A stretch of DNA of 64,000 bases. It comes from an uncultured Helicobacter sp. Its GTDB lineage: Bacteria; Campylobacterota; Campylobacteria; Campylobacterales; Helicobacteraceae. Positions 27,838 through 37,194 of the stretch are shown piece by piece. The stretch is from assembly GCF_937893305.1 (NCBI RefSeq), contig NZ_CALBGN010000012.1:184685-248684 (forward strand). The letters are read 5' to 3'. How positions within the stretch are numbered: position 1 is the stretch's first letter; the number at the start of each line of letters is the position of its first letter. Under the pieces are notes generated by a model, which saw nothing but the letters and a program-made list of their open reading frames with translations, made no database searches and was not told where the DNA came from. The position numbers were made by a program, and so were the translations under genes.

Positions 27838-27843
27838 ATCAAA

Positions 27844-28236
27844 TTATTTAAGCTCCACAAACCAAGTGTTATCTTTTTTTATTAAACTTGTTCTCCCTGA
27901 AAGATCTTCACTGCCATCTTTAAAGATTACTTTAGTTTGTATGATTGCCTTATTTTCTGTAATTTTCTTATCTGCAACAACCACTTCTTTAACTCCACCC
28001 TTAGATTCTGATGTTTTCTTTGCTTGAGAAAGAACTAATCCTATTTTACCTTCTGCAAACGCAACTTCTTCTGGTTTTGCACCCTCTAAATCAAAAAACT
28101 TCATCACAGCCTTTGTATCTCCTGCATAAACTGCCTTAGTAAAGTCTAAAGCAATCTCTTCTGGCGAAGAACTCCCACAAGCACTCAAAAACACACCTAA
28201 AACAAAGGCAAAACATAACTTTTTAAGATTTTTCAA
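27844..28236 (-). CDS. DUF4878-type lipoprotein
   Basis: The 130-residue product has a lipoprotein signal with lipobox LSAC (Cys20), so it should be lipid-anchored in the envelope. The mature part matches the DUF4878 / NTF2-like pattern: EEIALDFTKAVYAGDTKAVMKF at the start and a final strand NTWFVEL. Such domains are small cone-shaped folds of unknown ligand. It is co-directional with the YiiX-type gene. Confidence 0.82.
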   Translation of the reverse strand: MKNLKKLCFAFVLGVFLSACGSSSPEEIALDFTKAVYAGDTKAVMKFFDLEGAKPEEVAFAEGKIGLVLSQAKKTSESKGGVKEVVVADKKITENKAIIQTKVIFKDGSEDLSGRTSLIKKDNTWFVELK

Positions 28237-28475
28237 AACATCTCCTTAAATACAAAATAAAGCCGTTATAATAGCTTAAAATTTATTAATTATTCATCTT
28301 TGCTTATATTATGATTTTTTTTTGAATTTCTTTTAACACTTTTATGAAAACCAATCTATTTGTAACATTGTGTAACATTATATAGATTTAATCCCTAAAA
28401 ACACTTTGAAATCCTTAAAAATTTAAATCTTGTTTTGATAAAATATAAAATTCAGATCTTACAAAAGGAGCGAAA

Positions 28476-29543
28476 ATGAAAAAGAATATTATTTTCTTTG
28501 AAGCAATTGGCGGAAGCGATAAAGGCGCAGATGGACATAGAAAAGACACAATGCCAATGGTAAATGCCCTAAAAGCTAAGGGTTGGAGTGCGGAAGTTGT
28601 GTTTTTTAGTGATGAAATTTTGCGTAATGAAACTGAACGCAATGCGATTTATGAGCGCGTTAAAAACAGCGCAGATGGCTATGTTTCACGCGTAAATCCG
28701 GGCAACTTAAAAGAAGAAAAACTCTATTTTGATGTTTTACGCAAACTTTGTGCTGATGGACTTGTAGGCATGCCACATCCTGATGCAATGATTGGATATG
28801 GCGCAAAAGACGCCCTAACAAAGCTTGCAGACACTCCTTTAGTGCCTGATGATACTTATGCATATTATGATATTGAAACTTTTAAAAAGACTTTCCCAAA
28901 AAGCCTAGCAAAAGGCGAGAGAGTGCTAAAACAAAATCGCGGCTCAACAGGGGAAGGGATTTGGCGCGTAAGATTAGCAGAAAGTGCATACAATACTTGT
29001 GATTCTTTACCACTTGATACAAAAATCATCTGCACAGAAGCTAAAGATAATCACAGCGAAGAGAGAAAGCTTGGAGAATTTATGGATTTTTGCGAGCAAT
29101 ACATCATTGGCGATAATGGAATGCTTGTAGATATGACTTTCTTGCCACGCATTAAAGAAGGTGAGATTAGAATCCTAATGCTTTATAAAACTCCTGTTTA
29201 TGTTGTGCATAAAAAACCAGCTGAAGGCGGAGATGCTTTTTCTGCAACTCTCTTTAGTGGTGCAAAATACCGCTATGATGAACCAAAAGATTGGCAAGAG
29301 CTTGTAGATTGGTTCTTAGGACAACTCCCATCTATTAAATCCAAGCTTGGTAACTATGATTTGCCATTAATTTGGACAGCAGATTTTATTTTAGACACCG
29401 ATGAAAAAGGCGCAGATCGCTATATTTTAGGAGAGATTAATTGTTCTTGTGTTGGCTTTACAAGCCCTGAAGAATATATGGCAAAAATTGCTGTAATGGT
29501 TGGCGATAATATCGTTGATATTGTAAGTGAAAAAAAGGCATAA
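28476..29543 (+). CDS. Cj0069-family protein (ATP-grasp-like)
   Basis: The 355-residue cytoplasmic protein matches the Cj0069 family known from Campylobacter and Helicobacter. Its layout resembles ATP-grasp ligases: an N-terminal Rossmann-like part (NIIFFEAIGGSDKG), a central LKQNRGSTGEGIWRV segment like a phosphate-binding loop, and a C-terminal ILGEINCSCVG where metal-binding Glu/Asn are expected. The reaction is unknown. RBS AAAGGAG. It has a TATAAA-type -10 near 28440-28450 and stands alone in its direction before the restriction island. Confidence 0.8.
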   Translation: MKKNIIFFEAIGGSDKGADGHRKDTMPMVNALKAKGWSAEVVFFSDEILRNETERNAIYERVKNSADGYVSRVNPGNLKEEKLYFDVLRKLCADGLVGMPHPDAMIGYGAKDALTKLADTPLVPDDTYAYYDIETFKKTFPKSLAKGERVLKQNRGSTGEGIWRVRLAESAYNTCDSLPLDTKIICTEAKDNHSEERKLGEFMDFCEQYIIGDNGMLVDMTFLPRIKEGEIRILMLYKTPVYVVHKKPAEGGDAFSATLFSGAKYRYDEPKDWQELVDWFLGQLPSIKSKLGNYDLPLIWTADFILDTDEKGADRYILGEINCSCVGFTSPEEYMAKIAVMVGDNIVDIVSEKKA

Positions 29544-29554
29544 CCCTATTTAAG

Positions 29555-29581
29555 AGTTGGAATCCAAAAAAGATTCCAACT
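29555..29581 (+). terminator. Hairpin after the Cj0069-family gene
   Basis: AGTTGGAATC and GATTCCAACT pair perfectly around a 7-base loop, 11 bases after the stop. No T-run follows on the plus strand. The same arm sequence recurs after nifU. Confidence 0.45.
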
Positions 29582-29672
29582 ATACACTCTCCCCAAAAAA
29601 ATCTTAGAACAAATATCTAAATATGCCATAATGAAACCTTACGCAAATATAACCCTTCAAGGAGTCACTGTT

Positions 29673-31593
29673 ATGCAAATTCATCAATTTCAGCCTATTG
29701 TTAGTTTTATTTGGAGCGTGGCAGATGATTTACTACGCGATGTATATGTAAAGGGTAAATACCGCGATGTTATCTTGCCAATGACGATTTTAAGGAGGCT
29801 AGATGTTATCCTAGAGCCTACAAAAGATGAAGTCCTAGAGACTTACAACAAATACAAAGATATAGCAGATAAAGATACTCTAAATACTTTGCTATGCAAA
29901 ACAAGTGAAGCTACATTTTATAATCACTCAAAATTCACACTCAAAATGCTTTTAAACGACCCCAAAAATATTAGAGCAAATTTTGAAAACTACCTTGATG
30001 GCTTTAGTGAAAATATCGACGACATTATTGCTAAATTTAAATTTCAAAATCAGCTTGACACGCTTGAAGATGCAAAAATCCTTCTTGGCGTTATAGAGCG
30101 ATTTTGCTCTCCTAAGATCAATCTCTCTATGCACGACATTAAAGACGATAAAGGCGAAATTCTCCATAAGGGCTTAAGTAATCTTGGTATGGGCTATGTC
30201 TTTGAAGAGCTTATAAGAAGATTTAATGAAGAAAATAACGAAGAAGCCGGGGAGCATTTCACACCTAGAGAGCTTATAGACCTTATGACTCATCTTGTCT
30301 TTTTACCCGTGAAAGATAAAATCCAAAAAGGTGCTTTTAGCATTTATGACAATGCTTGTGGAAGCGGCGGTATGCTTACAGAATCTAAAGAATTTATCAT
30401 AGATCAAAGCGGACCTATCCACTCTAAAGCTCAAATTATCTTTACGGACAAGAGATAAACCCAGAAACCTACGCCATTTGCAAAGCCGATATGCTGATAA
30501 AAGGCGAAAACCCGGATAATATCAAATACGGCTCCACCCTAAGCGATGATAAGCTAAAGGGCGTTAAATTTGACTTTATGCTGACAAATCCCCCTTATGG
30601 CAAATCGTGGGAAAAAGACCAAAAAGAATTAGGCATTAGCAAAAATGGCAGTGCTACAACTTGCAACGACCCAAGATTTCAAGTAGGCATTACAAGTAAA
30701 AGTGATGGGCAAATGATGTTTTTGCTTAATCAGCTAAGCAAGATGAAAAAACCAAGTGAAAACAAAGGCTTAGGCTCACGCATAGCCTCCGTGCATAATG
30801 GCAGCTCACTTTTTAATAGCGATAGTGGTATGGTAGCCATACGCAAGCACATCATAGAAAACGACTTCCTAGAAGCCATCATCGCCCTACCTACAAATAT
30901 GTTTTATAACACAGGAATCCCTACTTTTATATGGATTCTAAGCAACAACAAAACAAAAGAGAGAAAAGGTAAAGTCCAGCTTATAAACGCCACAAAAGAG
31001 GCATATTATACTAAGATGAAAAAGTCCTTAGGGCAAAAGCAAAACGCAATGACAAAAGAACATATTAATAAAATCACGGAGTATTTTTTGCAAAATAAAG
31101 AAAATGATGATTGTAAAATTTATGATAATGATGAATTTGGCTATATTAAAATCACCATTGAGAGACCAAAAAGCATAGAAATTTTACTAAACGATGAAAA
31201 ATTTCAAGCCCTAGAGCAAAAAGATGAGCTTGTATCAAAGCTTAAGGAGCTAGAAGCAAATCCGCAAGATTTCACAAGCAAAGAAGACTTTATAAACTTC
31301 CTTGATGTCAAACTCAAAAAAGCCGAAGTCAATCTCATCATCGATAGCGATAAAACAAACAACACAGAAAAAATCCCCCTAAAGCAAGACATACAAAGCT
31401 ACTATGAAAATGAAGTAAACCCTATGTGCCAAACTCGTGGATAGCGTGGGAGAGCAAAGTGGTAGGCTATGAGATTTTGTTTAACAAATATTTCTATACC
31501 TACACACCACCAAGAAGCCTAGAAGAGATCGATAAAGATTTACAAGACTTAGAGCAAGAAACACAGGATTTGTTAAAGGAGATTCTATGCTAG
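29673..31593 (+). pseudogene. hsdM: Type I restriction-modification methyltransferase hsdM, split by two frameshifts
   Basis: HsdM methylates adenine N6 at sites chosen by HsdS. The first frame gives the helical N-terminus (DLLRDVYVKGKYRDVILP) and SAM motif DNACGSGGML but stops at 30458. The second (to 31444) resumes exactly with QEINPETYAICKADML and carries the catalytic NPPY. The third gives the tail GYEILFNKYFYTYTPP, ending TAG at 31593. Both breaks fit single-base losses, near 30436-30442 (TTT to TT) and near 31420-31424 (CCCC to CCC). The ATG at 29673 has AAGGAG; an earlier in-frame ATG at 29631 is less likely. True decay or base-calling error cannot be told apart here. Confidence 0.88.
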
Positions 31594-31616
31594 CAAATAG
31601 CTTAAAGATAATGTGC

Positions 31617-31622
31617 TAAAAT
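31617..31622 (+). promoter_or_regulatory. Extended -10 box TGCTAAAAT for the antitoxin
   Basis: It lies 20 bases before the antitoxin ATG, just after the end of hsdM, so the small gene and hsdS may have a promoter of their own. Confidence 0.5.
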
Positions 31623-31641
31623 ACAAATAAAAGGAATAAAA

Positions 31642-31848
31642 ATGACTTTGACACTAGAAAATGTAGATACCAACACTTTGCGTGTTATAGAATCCTTACA
31701 GGGACTAAACAAGAATTTACATATCAAAATATCCAAAGAAACACCTACAATAGAAAAAGCAGAATCTGATTCTATTATTGAAGAGAGTATCGCAGATTTC
31801 TTAAAGCCAGAAAACTATGCCGTTTTTGAAAGGCTTAAAGATAAATGA
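31642..31848 (+). CDS. Small antitoxin-like protein (orphaned Phd/Doc-type partner)
   Basis: The 68-residue acidic protein starts MTLTLENVDTNTLRVIESLQ and ends in a charged helix (ESIADFLKPENYAVFERL), a layout common in type II antitoxins whose C-terminus wraps the toxin. The stop codon overlaps the ATG of a Doc-like start (ATGA at 31845-31848), the usual antitoxin-toxin junction. The partner is reduced to 19 codons, so this antitoxin is probably unpaired. RBS AAAGGAA. Identity rests mainly on this context. Confidence 0.6.
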   Translation: MTLTLENVDTNTLRVIESLQGLNKNLHIKISKETPTIEKAESDSIIEESIADFLKPENYAVFERLKDK

Positions 31849-31904
31849 GATATTTAAGCTTACAAGAAGTTTTAAAATTACACGATATGCTAAAAGGAAT
31901 TTAA
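31845..31904 (+). pseudogene. Remnant of a Doc/Fic-family death-on-curing toxin (19 codons)
   Basis: The frame reads MRYLSLQEVLKLHDMLKGI and stops. The first 16 residues match the N-terminal helix of Doc toxins (typically M-K-Y-L-T-L-x-x-V-L-x-L-H-D-x-L). The Fic catalytic motif and the rest are absent because hsdS begins at 31904 and overlaps the stop. The stump suggests that insertion or recombination removed the toxin body. Confidence 0.6.
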
Positions 31905-31975
31905 TGAAAAAGCATACTCAACCCCCTTATGAAAGCAGCGAAATGTCCTACAAGCCTAGTAATATAGACTATCTC

Positions 31976-31982
31976 GGGGGGG
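31976..31982 (+). repeat. Homopolymeric G7 tract in hsdS (contingency tract)
   Basis: Seven consecutive G lie within codons 25-27 of hsdS. Homopolymeric G runs are the standard slippage switches of Campylobacter and Helicobacter. Seven G puts the downstream part out of frame; eight (or five) restores it. Confidence 0.85.
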
Positions 31983-32573
31983 TAAAATCCCTAAACATTG
32001 GGAATATGTCCCACTTCGCTCTTGCTTCACAGAATTTATTCAAAAGTGTAATGATAAGTCTTATCCCTTATTATCCGTAACAATAGCAAATGGTATTGTC
32101 TATCAAGATGATATTGAAAATAAAAAAGATATATCAAACGATGATAAATCAAATTATAAAATTGTCCCTTTAAATGCAGTTGCCTACAATAAAATGAGAA
32201 TGTGGCAGGGAGCTGTTGGAGTTAATACCCTTGCTAAAGGGATAGTAAGTCCTGCTTATATCGTGGCAATTCCAAACGAAAAAATACTTCCATTTTTCAC
32301 TTTATATTTATTGAAATCAAAAATAATGATAGGCGAATTTGAAAAAAATTCTTATGGACTTTGTTTAGATATGAATAATTTAAGATATGAGGATTTTAGA
32401 AATATTAAAGTCCCCCTACCACCACTACAAGAGCAAAAAGAAATAGCGGAATTTTTAGATTCTAAATGTGAGAAGATAGAAAATTTCATCACTAAAAAGC
32501 AAAGCTTAATCACACTCTTACAAGAGAAAAAACAAGCTCTAATTAACGAAGCTGTGTGCGGCAGGGTCGTTCG

Positions 32574-32650
32574 TTGTCATACTGAGCCTTGCGAAGTATC
32601 TAAAAATACAGAATCTAAAAGAGATTTTTCGCTATCGCTCAAAATGACAA
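32574..32650. repeat. Inverted-repeat element inside hsdS (inter-TRD linker)
   Basis: Arm 32574-32601 (TTGTCATACTGAGCCTTGCG onward to ATCT) is an imperfect inverted copy of 32622-32650 (AGATTTTTCGC to ATGACAA), sharing the TTGTCAT, TGAGC, GCGAA and ATCT blocks, with about 20 bases between. It resembles the widely dispersed TGTCAT..TGAGC..GCGAAG..ATCT palindromes of bacterial genomes. It is translated in frame as the linker between the two half-subunits. Confidence 0.75.
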
Positions 32651-33300
32651 GCTCCTATAAACCTAGCGGGACAGATTATCTCGGCACTATCCCTAAACAT
32701 TGGAAAGTAAGGCGTGTCGCAACGCTTGGAAAATTTTTTAAGGGGAGCAATATCTCAAAAAATGATTTACAAGATAGTGGTGTTTCCGTTATTTTATATG
32801 GCGATATATACACAAAATATGAGATAAAAACAAGACACTTTCAATCAAAAATAGCAGAAAATTTTGCTAAGGATAAAACGCAAATCTTATGCGGTGATTT
32901 GTTATTTTCTGGTTCTGGAGAAACAAAAGAGGATATAGGAAAATGTATTTGTTATTTGGGTAACGAAAAAGCGTATGTTGGCGGTGATGTAATTGTATTA
33001 AGGCAAATGGGGCAAGATAGTTTGTTTTTATCTTATGTTTTAAATAGTGATTATACAAAATATCAAAAGGCAGTAATAAGTAAGGGTGAAATTATAATTC
33101 ACATTTATGCTTCAAATTTAAGAGATTTAAAAATCCCCTTACCACCACTACAAGAGCAAAAAGAAATAGCGGAATTTTTAGATTCTAAAATCGCACAAAT
33201 TGATTTAGTTATAGAAAAAACAAAAAAGCAAATCACACTCATCAAAGAATACAAAAACACCCTCATAAATGAAGCTGTTTGCGGTAGGATAACTTGCAGC

Positions 33301-33393
33301 AGAGATTTTTCGCCTACGGCTCAAAATGACAAGAATAGAACAATTCAAAATGGCAAGGAGAATTTTTGTCATACTAAGCCTTGCGAAGTATCT
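33301..33393. repeat. Second, inside-out copy of the inverted-repeat element at the hsdS 3' end
   Basis: Here the arms come in the opposite order: AGAGATTTTTCGCC..ATGACAA at 33301-33331, then TTGTCATACTAAGCCTTGCG..ATCT at 33366-33393. They encode the last residues of HsdS after GRITCS. The stop TAA follows 7 bases later. Confidence 0.75.
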
Positions 33394-33416
33394 AGGAACT
33401 AACAAAAGGAAGTAAA

Positions 33417-36341
33417 ATGCGTGCATATAAAGAAGAAAATTTAGAAAGCTTTATAGAAGCTCATTTATTAAAAAGTGGCTATATCAAAAGAGAAAGTAAA
33501 GATTATGATAAAAGCTTGGGTGTAGATAAAGAGTTGCTCAAACACTTTTTACAATCAACTCAAAAGAAAGCCTTGCAAGAGCTAGAGAAAAAGGGTATAA
33601 AAGAGCAAGAGCTATTACAACGCATTATCTCACAAATAGAGGAGAAAGGCATCTTAAAAGCCTTACAATCATTTATAGAAATAAGGGGCGTTAGAATCAC
33701 ACTAGCCTACTCTAAGCCAAATTTAAGTGCAAATGAAAAAGCCATAGAAAATTATAATAACAATATCTTTTCTATCACGCGTCAGCTACATTACAGCACG
33801 AAAAATAATAATTCTTTAGATATGGTGATATTTTTAAATGGTTTGCCACTTATCACTATGGAGCTAAAAAATCCTTTCACACATCAAAATGTCTATAACG
33901 CCATAGAGCAATACAAAAAAGATAGAGATTCTAGAGAGAGGATATTTAAGCAAAGTGTGGTGCATTTTGCCCTTGATAGTGATTTAATTTATATGAGCGC
34001 AAAGCTAGAGGGTGGGGACACTCAATTTCTACCTTTTAATAGGGGGCTAAATAATGGCAGTGGGGCAATAGGGCTTGAGTGCGGTGCTGGCAATCCTGCG
34101 GTAAAAGACAAGATGAAAACGAGCTATTTTTGGGAAGAGCTTTTACAAAAGGATACTTTAAGCAAACTGCTTTTTGACTATGCAATAAGCAATTCTAAAG
34201 GGGTGATTTTCCCTAGATTTCATCAATTTGATGTGGTAAATAAGCTTTTAAGCGACATAAAAGAAAAGGGTGTGGGACAAAGATATCTTGTCCAGCATAG
34301 TGCAGGAAGTGGGAAAAGCAACTCCATAGCGTGGCTAGCACATAATCTAGCAAGCTTACATAGAATAGAAAATGATAAAGAGAAAAATATCTTTGATAGC
34401 ATTTTAGTCGTAACGGATAGAAGAGTGCTTGATAGACAAATCCAAGAAAATGTCAAGTCTTTCACACAAGATAAAAACCTAGTAGAAGCCATAATAGATG
34501 GAAGCAGACAATTAAAAAATGCTTTAGAAGAGGGCAAAAAAATCATCATCACAACCATACAAAAATTCCCCTATATCGCTGATGAAATCACGCATTTTGG
34601 GAATAAAAATTTTGCCATAATCATCGATGAAGCGCACTCTAGCCAAAGTGGCAAAAACGCACAAGAAATGGGAAAAGCCATAGCAAATAAAAACGATAAA
34701 GAAAAAGGCGAAATAGATTTTAATGAAATGGATACAGAAGAAAAGCTACTAAAAATCATCGAAAATAAAAAATTTCAAAAAAATGAAAGCTATTTTGCTT
34801 TCACTGCTACACCTAAGCCAAAAACGCTAGAAATGTTTGGCACAGCTTGTGAGATAGACGGGGTGCAAAAATTTATCCCTTTTCATCTTTACTCAATGAA
34901 ACAAGCCATAGAAGAGGGCTTTATCCTTGATGTATTACAAGGCTATATCACCTATACAAGCTATTATGAAATCGTCTCTAAAAATGATAATAAAGAGTAT
35001 GATAAGAAAAAAGCAAATGCAAAGCTAAAAGCCTATGTAACAAATCATCCTGAAACCATTGAGAAAAAAGCAAAAATAATGATAGAACACTTTTTTCAAA
35101 ATACTTATAAAAAAATCGGTGGCAAGGCAAAAGCTATGGTCGTTACAAGCTCTAGGGAAGCGGCGGTTAAATACTATCGTTTCTTTAGACAATATTTGCA
35201 AGAAAATCACCCGCAATATAAAGCTTTAGTGGCTTTTTCAGGGGATAAGGAAGTGAAGGGGGAAAGCTATAATGAGGCAAGTTTAAATGGCTTTAGAGAA
35301 GATAGGCTAAAAGATGAATTTAAAGAGAAAGATTGCTACCGCTTTTTGATTGTCGCGGAAAAATATCAAACAGGCTTTGATGAGCCGCTTTTACACACAA
35401 TGTATGTGGATAAACGCTTAGATGGGATAAATGCGGTGCAAACACTCTCACGCCTAAATAGAATCTGTCAAAATAAAGAGGATACTTGTGTGCTAGACTT
35501 TGCAAACACACACGAAGAAATTAGGAAATCTTTTAGCACTTTCTATGGGCAAACCTACCTAAAAGAGCCAACAGACATTGATAAGATTTACACACTTAAA
35601 GGCAATCTTTTAGATTATGAAATATATACGCAAGATGAGTTAGATGACTTTGCAGACGCTATTTTAAAAGGGCAAAACGAGGATACAATCCACTCTAAAC
35701 TTGATCATATGATAAGAGCATATAACGCAAAAAGCGATGATGAAAAGACAGAGTTTTACACAAAGGCAAAGGCGTATTTAAGGGAATATTCTTTTCTAGC
35801 ACAAATTCTACCCTTCAATGATATAGAACTTGAAAAATTATCTATCTTGCTAAAAATGCTTATTACAAAAATCGTCCCACCACGCACGGAGGATTTGGCA
35901 AAGGGGATATTAAATAATGTAGATTTACATAGCATACACATAATGCTTGAAAGCAAAAAGGATATAAAGCCTGAAGAGAATAAGGGCGGAGTGAATCCAG
36001 CAGAACCTGATGGCTCTAGCAAGAAAGAAGCAGAGCTTGAACGCCTATCAAACATCGTTAGGGAATTTAACACTAAATTTGGTAGTGTGGATTTTGGGAC
36101 AAATGAAAAGATAGCAAAAGAACTTATGGAGTTAAAAGACGATATTGCAAAGGAGCAGACTTTTATAGACACTTTAGGAGATGAAGAGAATTTAAAAAAT
36201 GTTTTTGAAACATTTTTTAATACTAAATATGCGAAGTTTTATTTGACAAACGAATTTTATTTAAGACAGCTTGACAACGCACAAGAATTTAGAAAAAGAG
36301 TTTCTAATGTGATATTTGAGATGATTAATGAGAGCGCATAA
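33417..36341 (+). CDS. hsdR: Type I restriction endonuclease subunit HsdR
   Basis: HsdR is the ATP-driven translocase and nuclease of the type I complex. The intact 974-residue protein has the PD-(D/E)xK nuclease site (D135 and E149-L-K151 in LDMVIFLN..ITMELK), the Walker A HSAGSGKS at about 293-300, the DEAH box IIIDEAHSS at about 401-409 and the TATPKPKTLEMFG motif. Normal family length is around 1000. Fifteen bases separate it from hsdS; RBS AAAGGAAG. It needs HsdM and HsdS to cut, and both are interrupted here, so it is probably silent. Confidence 0.95.
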   Translation: MRAYKEENLESFIEAHLLKSGYIKRESKDYDKSLGVDKELLKHFLQSTQKKALQELEKKGIKEQELLQRIISQIEEKGILKALQSFIEIRGVRITLAYSKPNLSANEKAIENYNNNIFSITRQLHYSTKNNNSLDMVIFLNGLPLITMELKNPFTHQNVYNAIEQYKKDRDSRERIFKQSVVHFALDSDLIYMSAKLEGGDTQFLPFNRGLNNGSGAIGLECGAGNPAVKDKMKTSYFWEELLQKDTLSKLLFDYAISNSKGVIFPRFHQFDVVNKLLSDIKEKGVGQRYLVQHSAGSGKSNSIAWLAHNLASLHRIENDKEKNIFDSILVVTDRRVLDRQIQENVKSFTQDKNLVEAIIDGSRQLKNALEEGKKIIITTIQKFPYIADEITHFGNKNFAIIIDEAHSSQSGKNAQEMGKAIANKNDKEKGEIDFNEMDTEEKLLKIIENKKFQKNESYFAFTATPKPKTLEMFGTACEIDGVQKFIPFHLYSMKQAIEEGFILDVLQGYITYTSYYEIVSKNDNKEYDKKKANAKLKAYVTNHPETIEKKAKIMIEHFFQNTYKKIGGKAKAMVVTSSREAAVKYYRFFRQYLQENHPQYKALVAFSGDKEVKGESYNEASLNGFREDRLKDEFKEKDCYRFLIVAEKYQTGFDEPLLHTMYVDKRLDGINAVQTLSRLNRICQNKEDTCVLDFANTHEEIRKSFSTFYGQTYLKEPTDIDKIYTLKGNLLDYEIYTQDELDDFADAILKGQNEDTIHSKLDHMIRAYNAKSDDEKTEFYTKAKAYLREYSFLAQILPFNDIELEKLSILLKMLITKIVPPRTEDLAKGILNNVDLHSIHIMLESKKDIKPEENKGGVNPAEPDGSSKKEAELERLSNIVREFNTKFGSVDFGTNEKIAKELMELKDDIAKEQTFIDTLGDEENLKNVFETFFNTKYAKFYLTNEFYLRQLDNAQEFRKRVSNVIFEMINESA

Positions 36342-36415
36342 AGCATTCATATACAAAAAAGCATTTCACTCTCTTTTGAAATTTAATAATGACTTAACCA
36401 AATAAACTAGAAAGC

Positions 36416-37192
36416 CTATCTCTTTGATGGGCTATTTTCTTCAATCCCTTTTAAAAATTCGTGTAATTTATTATATTCTCCTCTTTCTAAAAACCTAACC
36501 TTGCCGCTTGGTAAGTTATTCAAATGCACAAACCCATACGCAATGCGTTTTAAATCCAACACTTCTAGTCCAAAATGTGCGAAAAATCTTCTTAATTCTC
36601 TGTTTTTACCTTCTGTAATTATCACCTTGATTTTAGAATATTTTGGCGTATTTTTTATGCAAGTATAACCCACAAATGGCGCAAACTCCATTGATTTAAT
36701 CTTGCTTTTGCTATGTCCTCCACTCCTTGCATCTTCTAGCGTGATTCCACTCTCCATTGCGTCAAAAACACTTTCTTTAATAAACCCTGATAGCTTCAAT
36801 AGATACACGCGCTCTGACGCACTCTCCATTAAATAACGCACCACTTTTGCACTATCACTAAGCAGCAAAAGCCCCTCACTTGCAAAATCTAATCTCCCAA
36901 CAGGCATAAAATGTGAAAATCTTTTCGGCAAAGAATCATAAATCACTTTGCGTCCTCTGTCATCGCGTTTGCTGACAAGCTCACCCTTAGGCTTATTATA
37001 AACAATCACAGAATATTGCTCTTGCTCTCTTAGACATTTGCCATTAAGATAAACTTTTGTGTTTTGATCCACTTGATAGGCAAAATCACTCACAACTTCT
37101 TTATTAATTGTAACCTTGCCTTCTTTAATTAACCTATCCGCTTCACGCCTTGAATACTTTGAATGATGTGCTATGTATTGATTTAATCGCAT
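36416..37192 (-). CDS. rluB: RsuA/RluB-family 16S/23S rRNA pseudouridine synthase
   Basis: The enzyme isomerises a uridine in rRNA to pseudouridine. The 258-residue protein has an N-terminal S4 RNA-binding domain (RLNQYIAHHSKYSRREADRL, about 1-50) and the catalytic aspartate D102 in PVGRLDFASEGLLLLS. The later segment GKNRELRRFFAHFG is typical of the RluB/RsuA group. RluB versus RluE/RsuA is not separable with certainty here. It lies two bases downstream of the YciH-like gene in a dnaE-led unit. Confidence 0.85.
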   Translation of the reverse strand: MRLNQYIAHHSKYSRREADRLIKEGKVTINKEVVSDFAYQVDQNTKVYLNGKCLREQEQYSVIVYNKPKGELVSKRDDRGRKVIYDSLPKRFSHFMPVGRLDFASEGLLLLSDSAKVVRYLMESASERVYLLKLSGFIKESVFDAMESGITLEDARSGGHSKSKIKSMEFAPFVGYTCIKNTPKYSKIKVIITEGKNRELRRFFAHFGLEVLDLKRIAYGFVHLNNLPSGKVRFLERGEYNKLHEFLKGIEENSPSKR

Positions 37193-37194
37193 TT

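Larger units (their letters stand above)
31904..33402 (+). pseudogene. hsdS: Phase-variable type I specificity subunit hsdS, out of frame at a G7 tract
   Basis: HsdS carries two target-recognition domains (TRDs) that set the methylation site. The ATG at 31904 opens a frame that runs into GGGGGGG (31976-31982) at codon 25 and then stops at 32080. With one more G the frame continues as YLGGG-KIPKHW through TRD1, the conserved VPLPPLQEQKEIAEFLDSK helix, TRD2 and a second IPLPPLQEQKEIAEFLDSK, to 33402. The second half-subunit also begins YLGTIPKHW. In G7 form only an internal start such as 32194 could give a TRD1-truncated product. The linker and C-terminal tail are encoded by inverted-repeat elements. 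Confidence 0.85.

Noticed and set aside
30430..30460. Programmed frameshifting to express hsdM
   Set aside because: There is no slippery heptamer or strong stimulatory hairpin, and a second independent break occurs at about 31422.
35756..36172. 138-residue minus-strand frame inside hsdR
   Set aside because: It lies wholly within a well-supported gene in another frame and shows no family signature.
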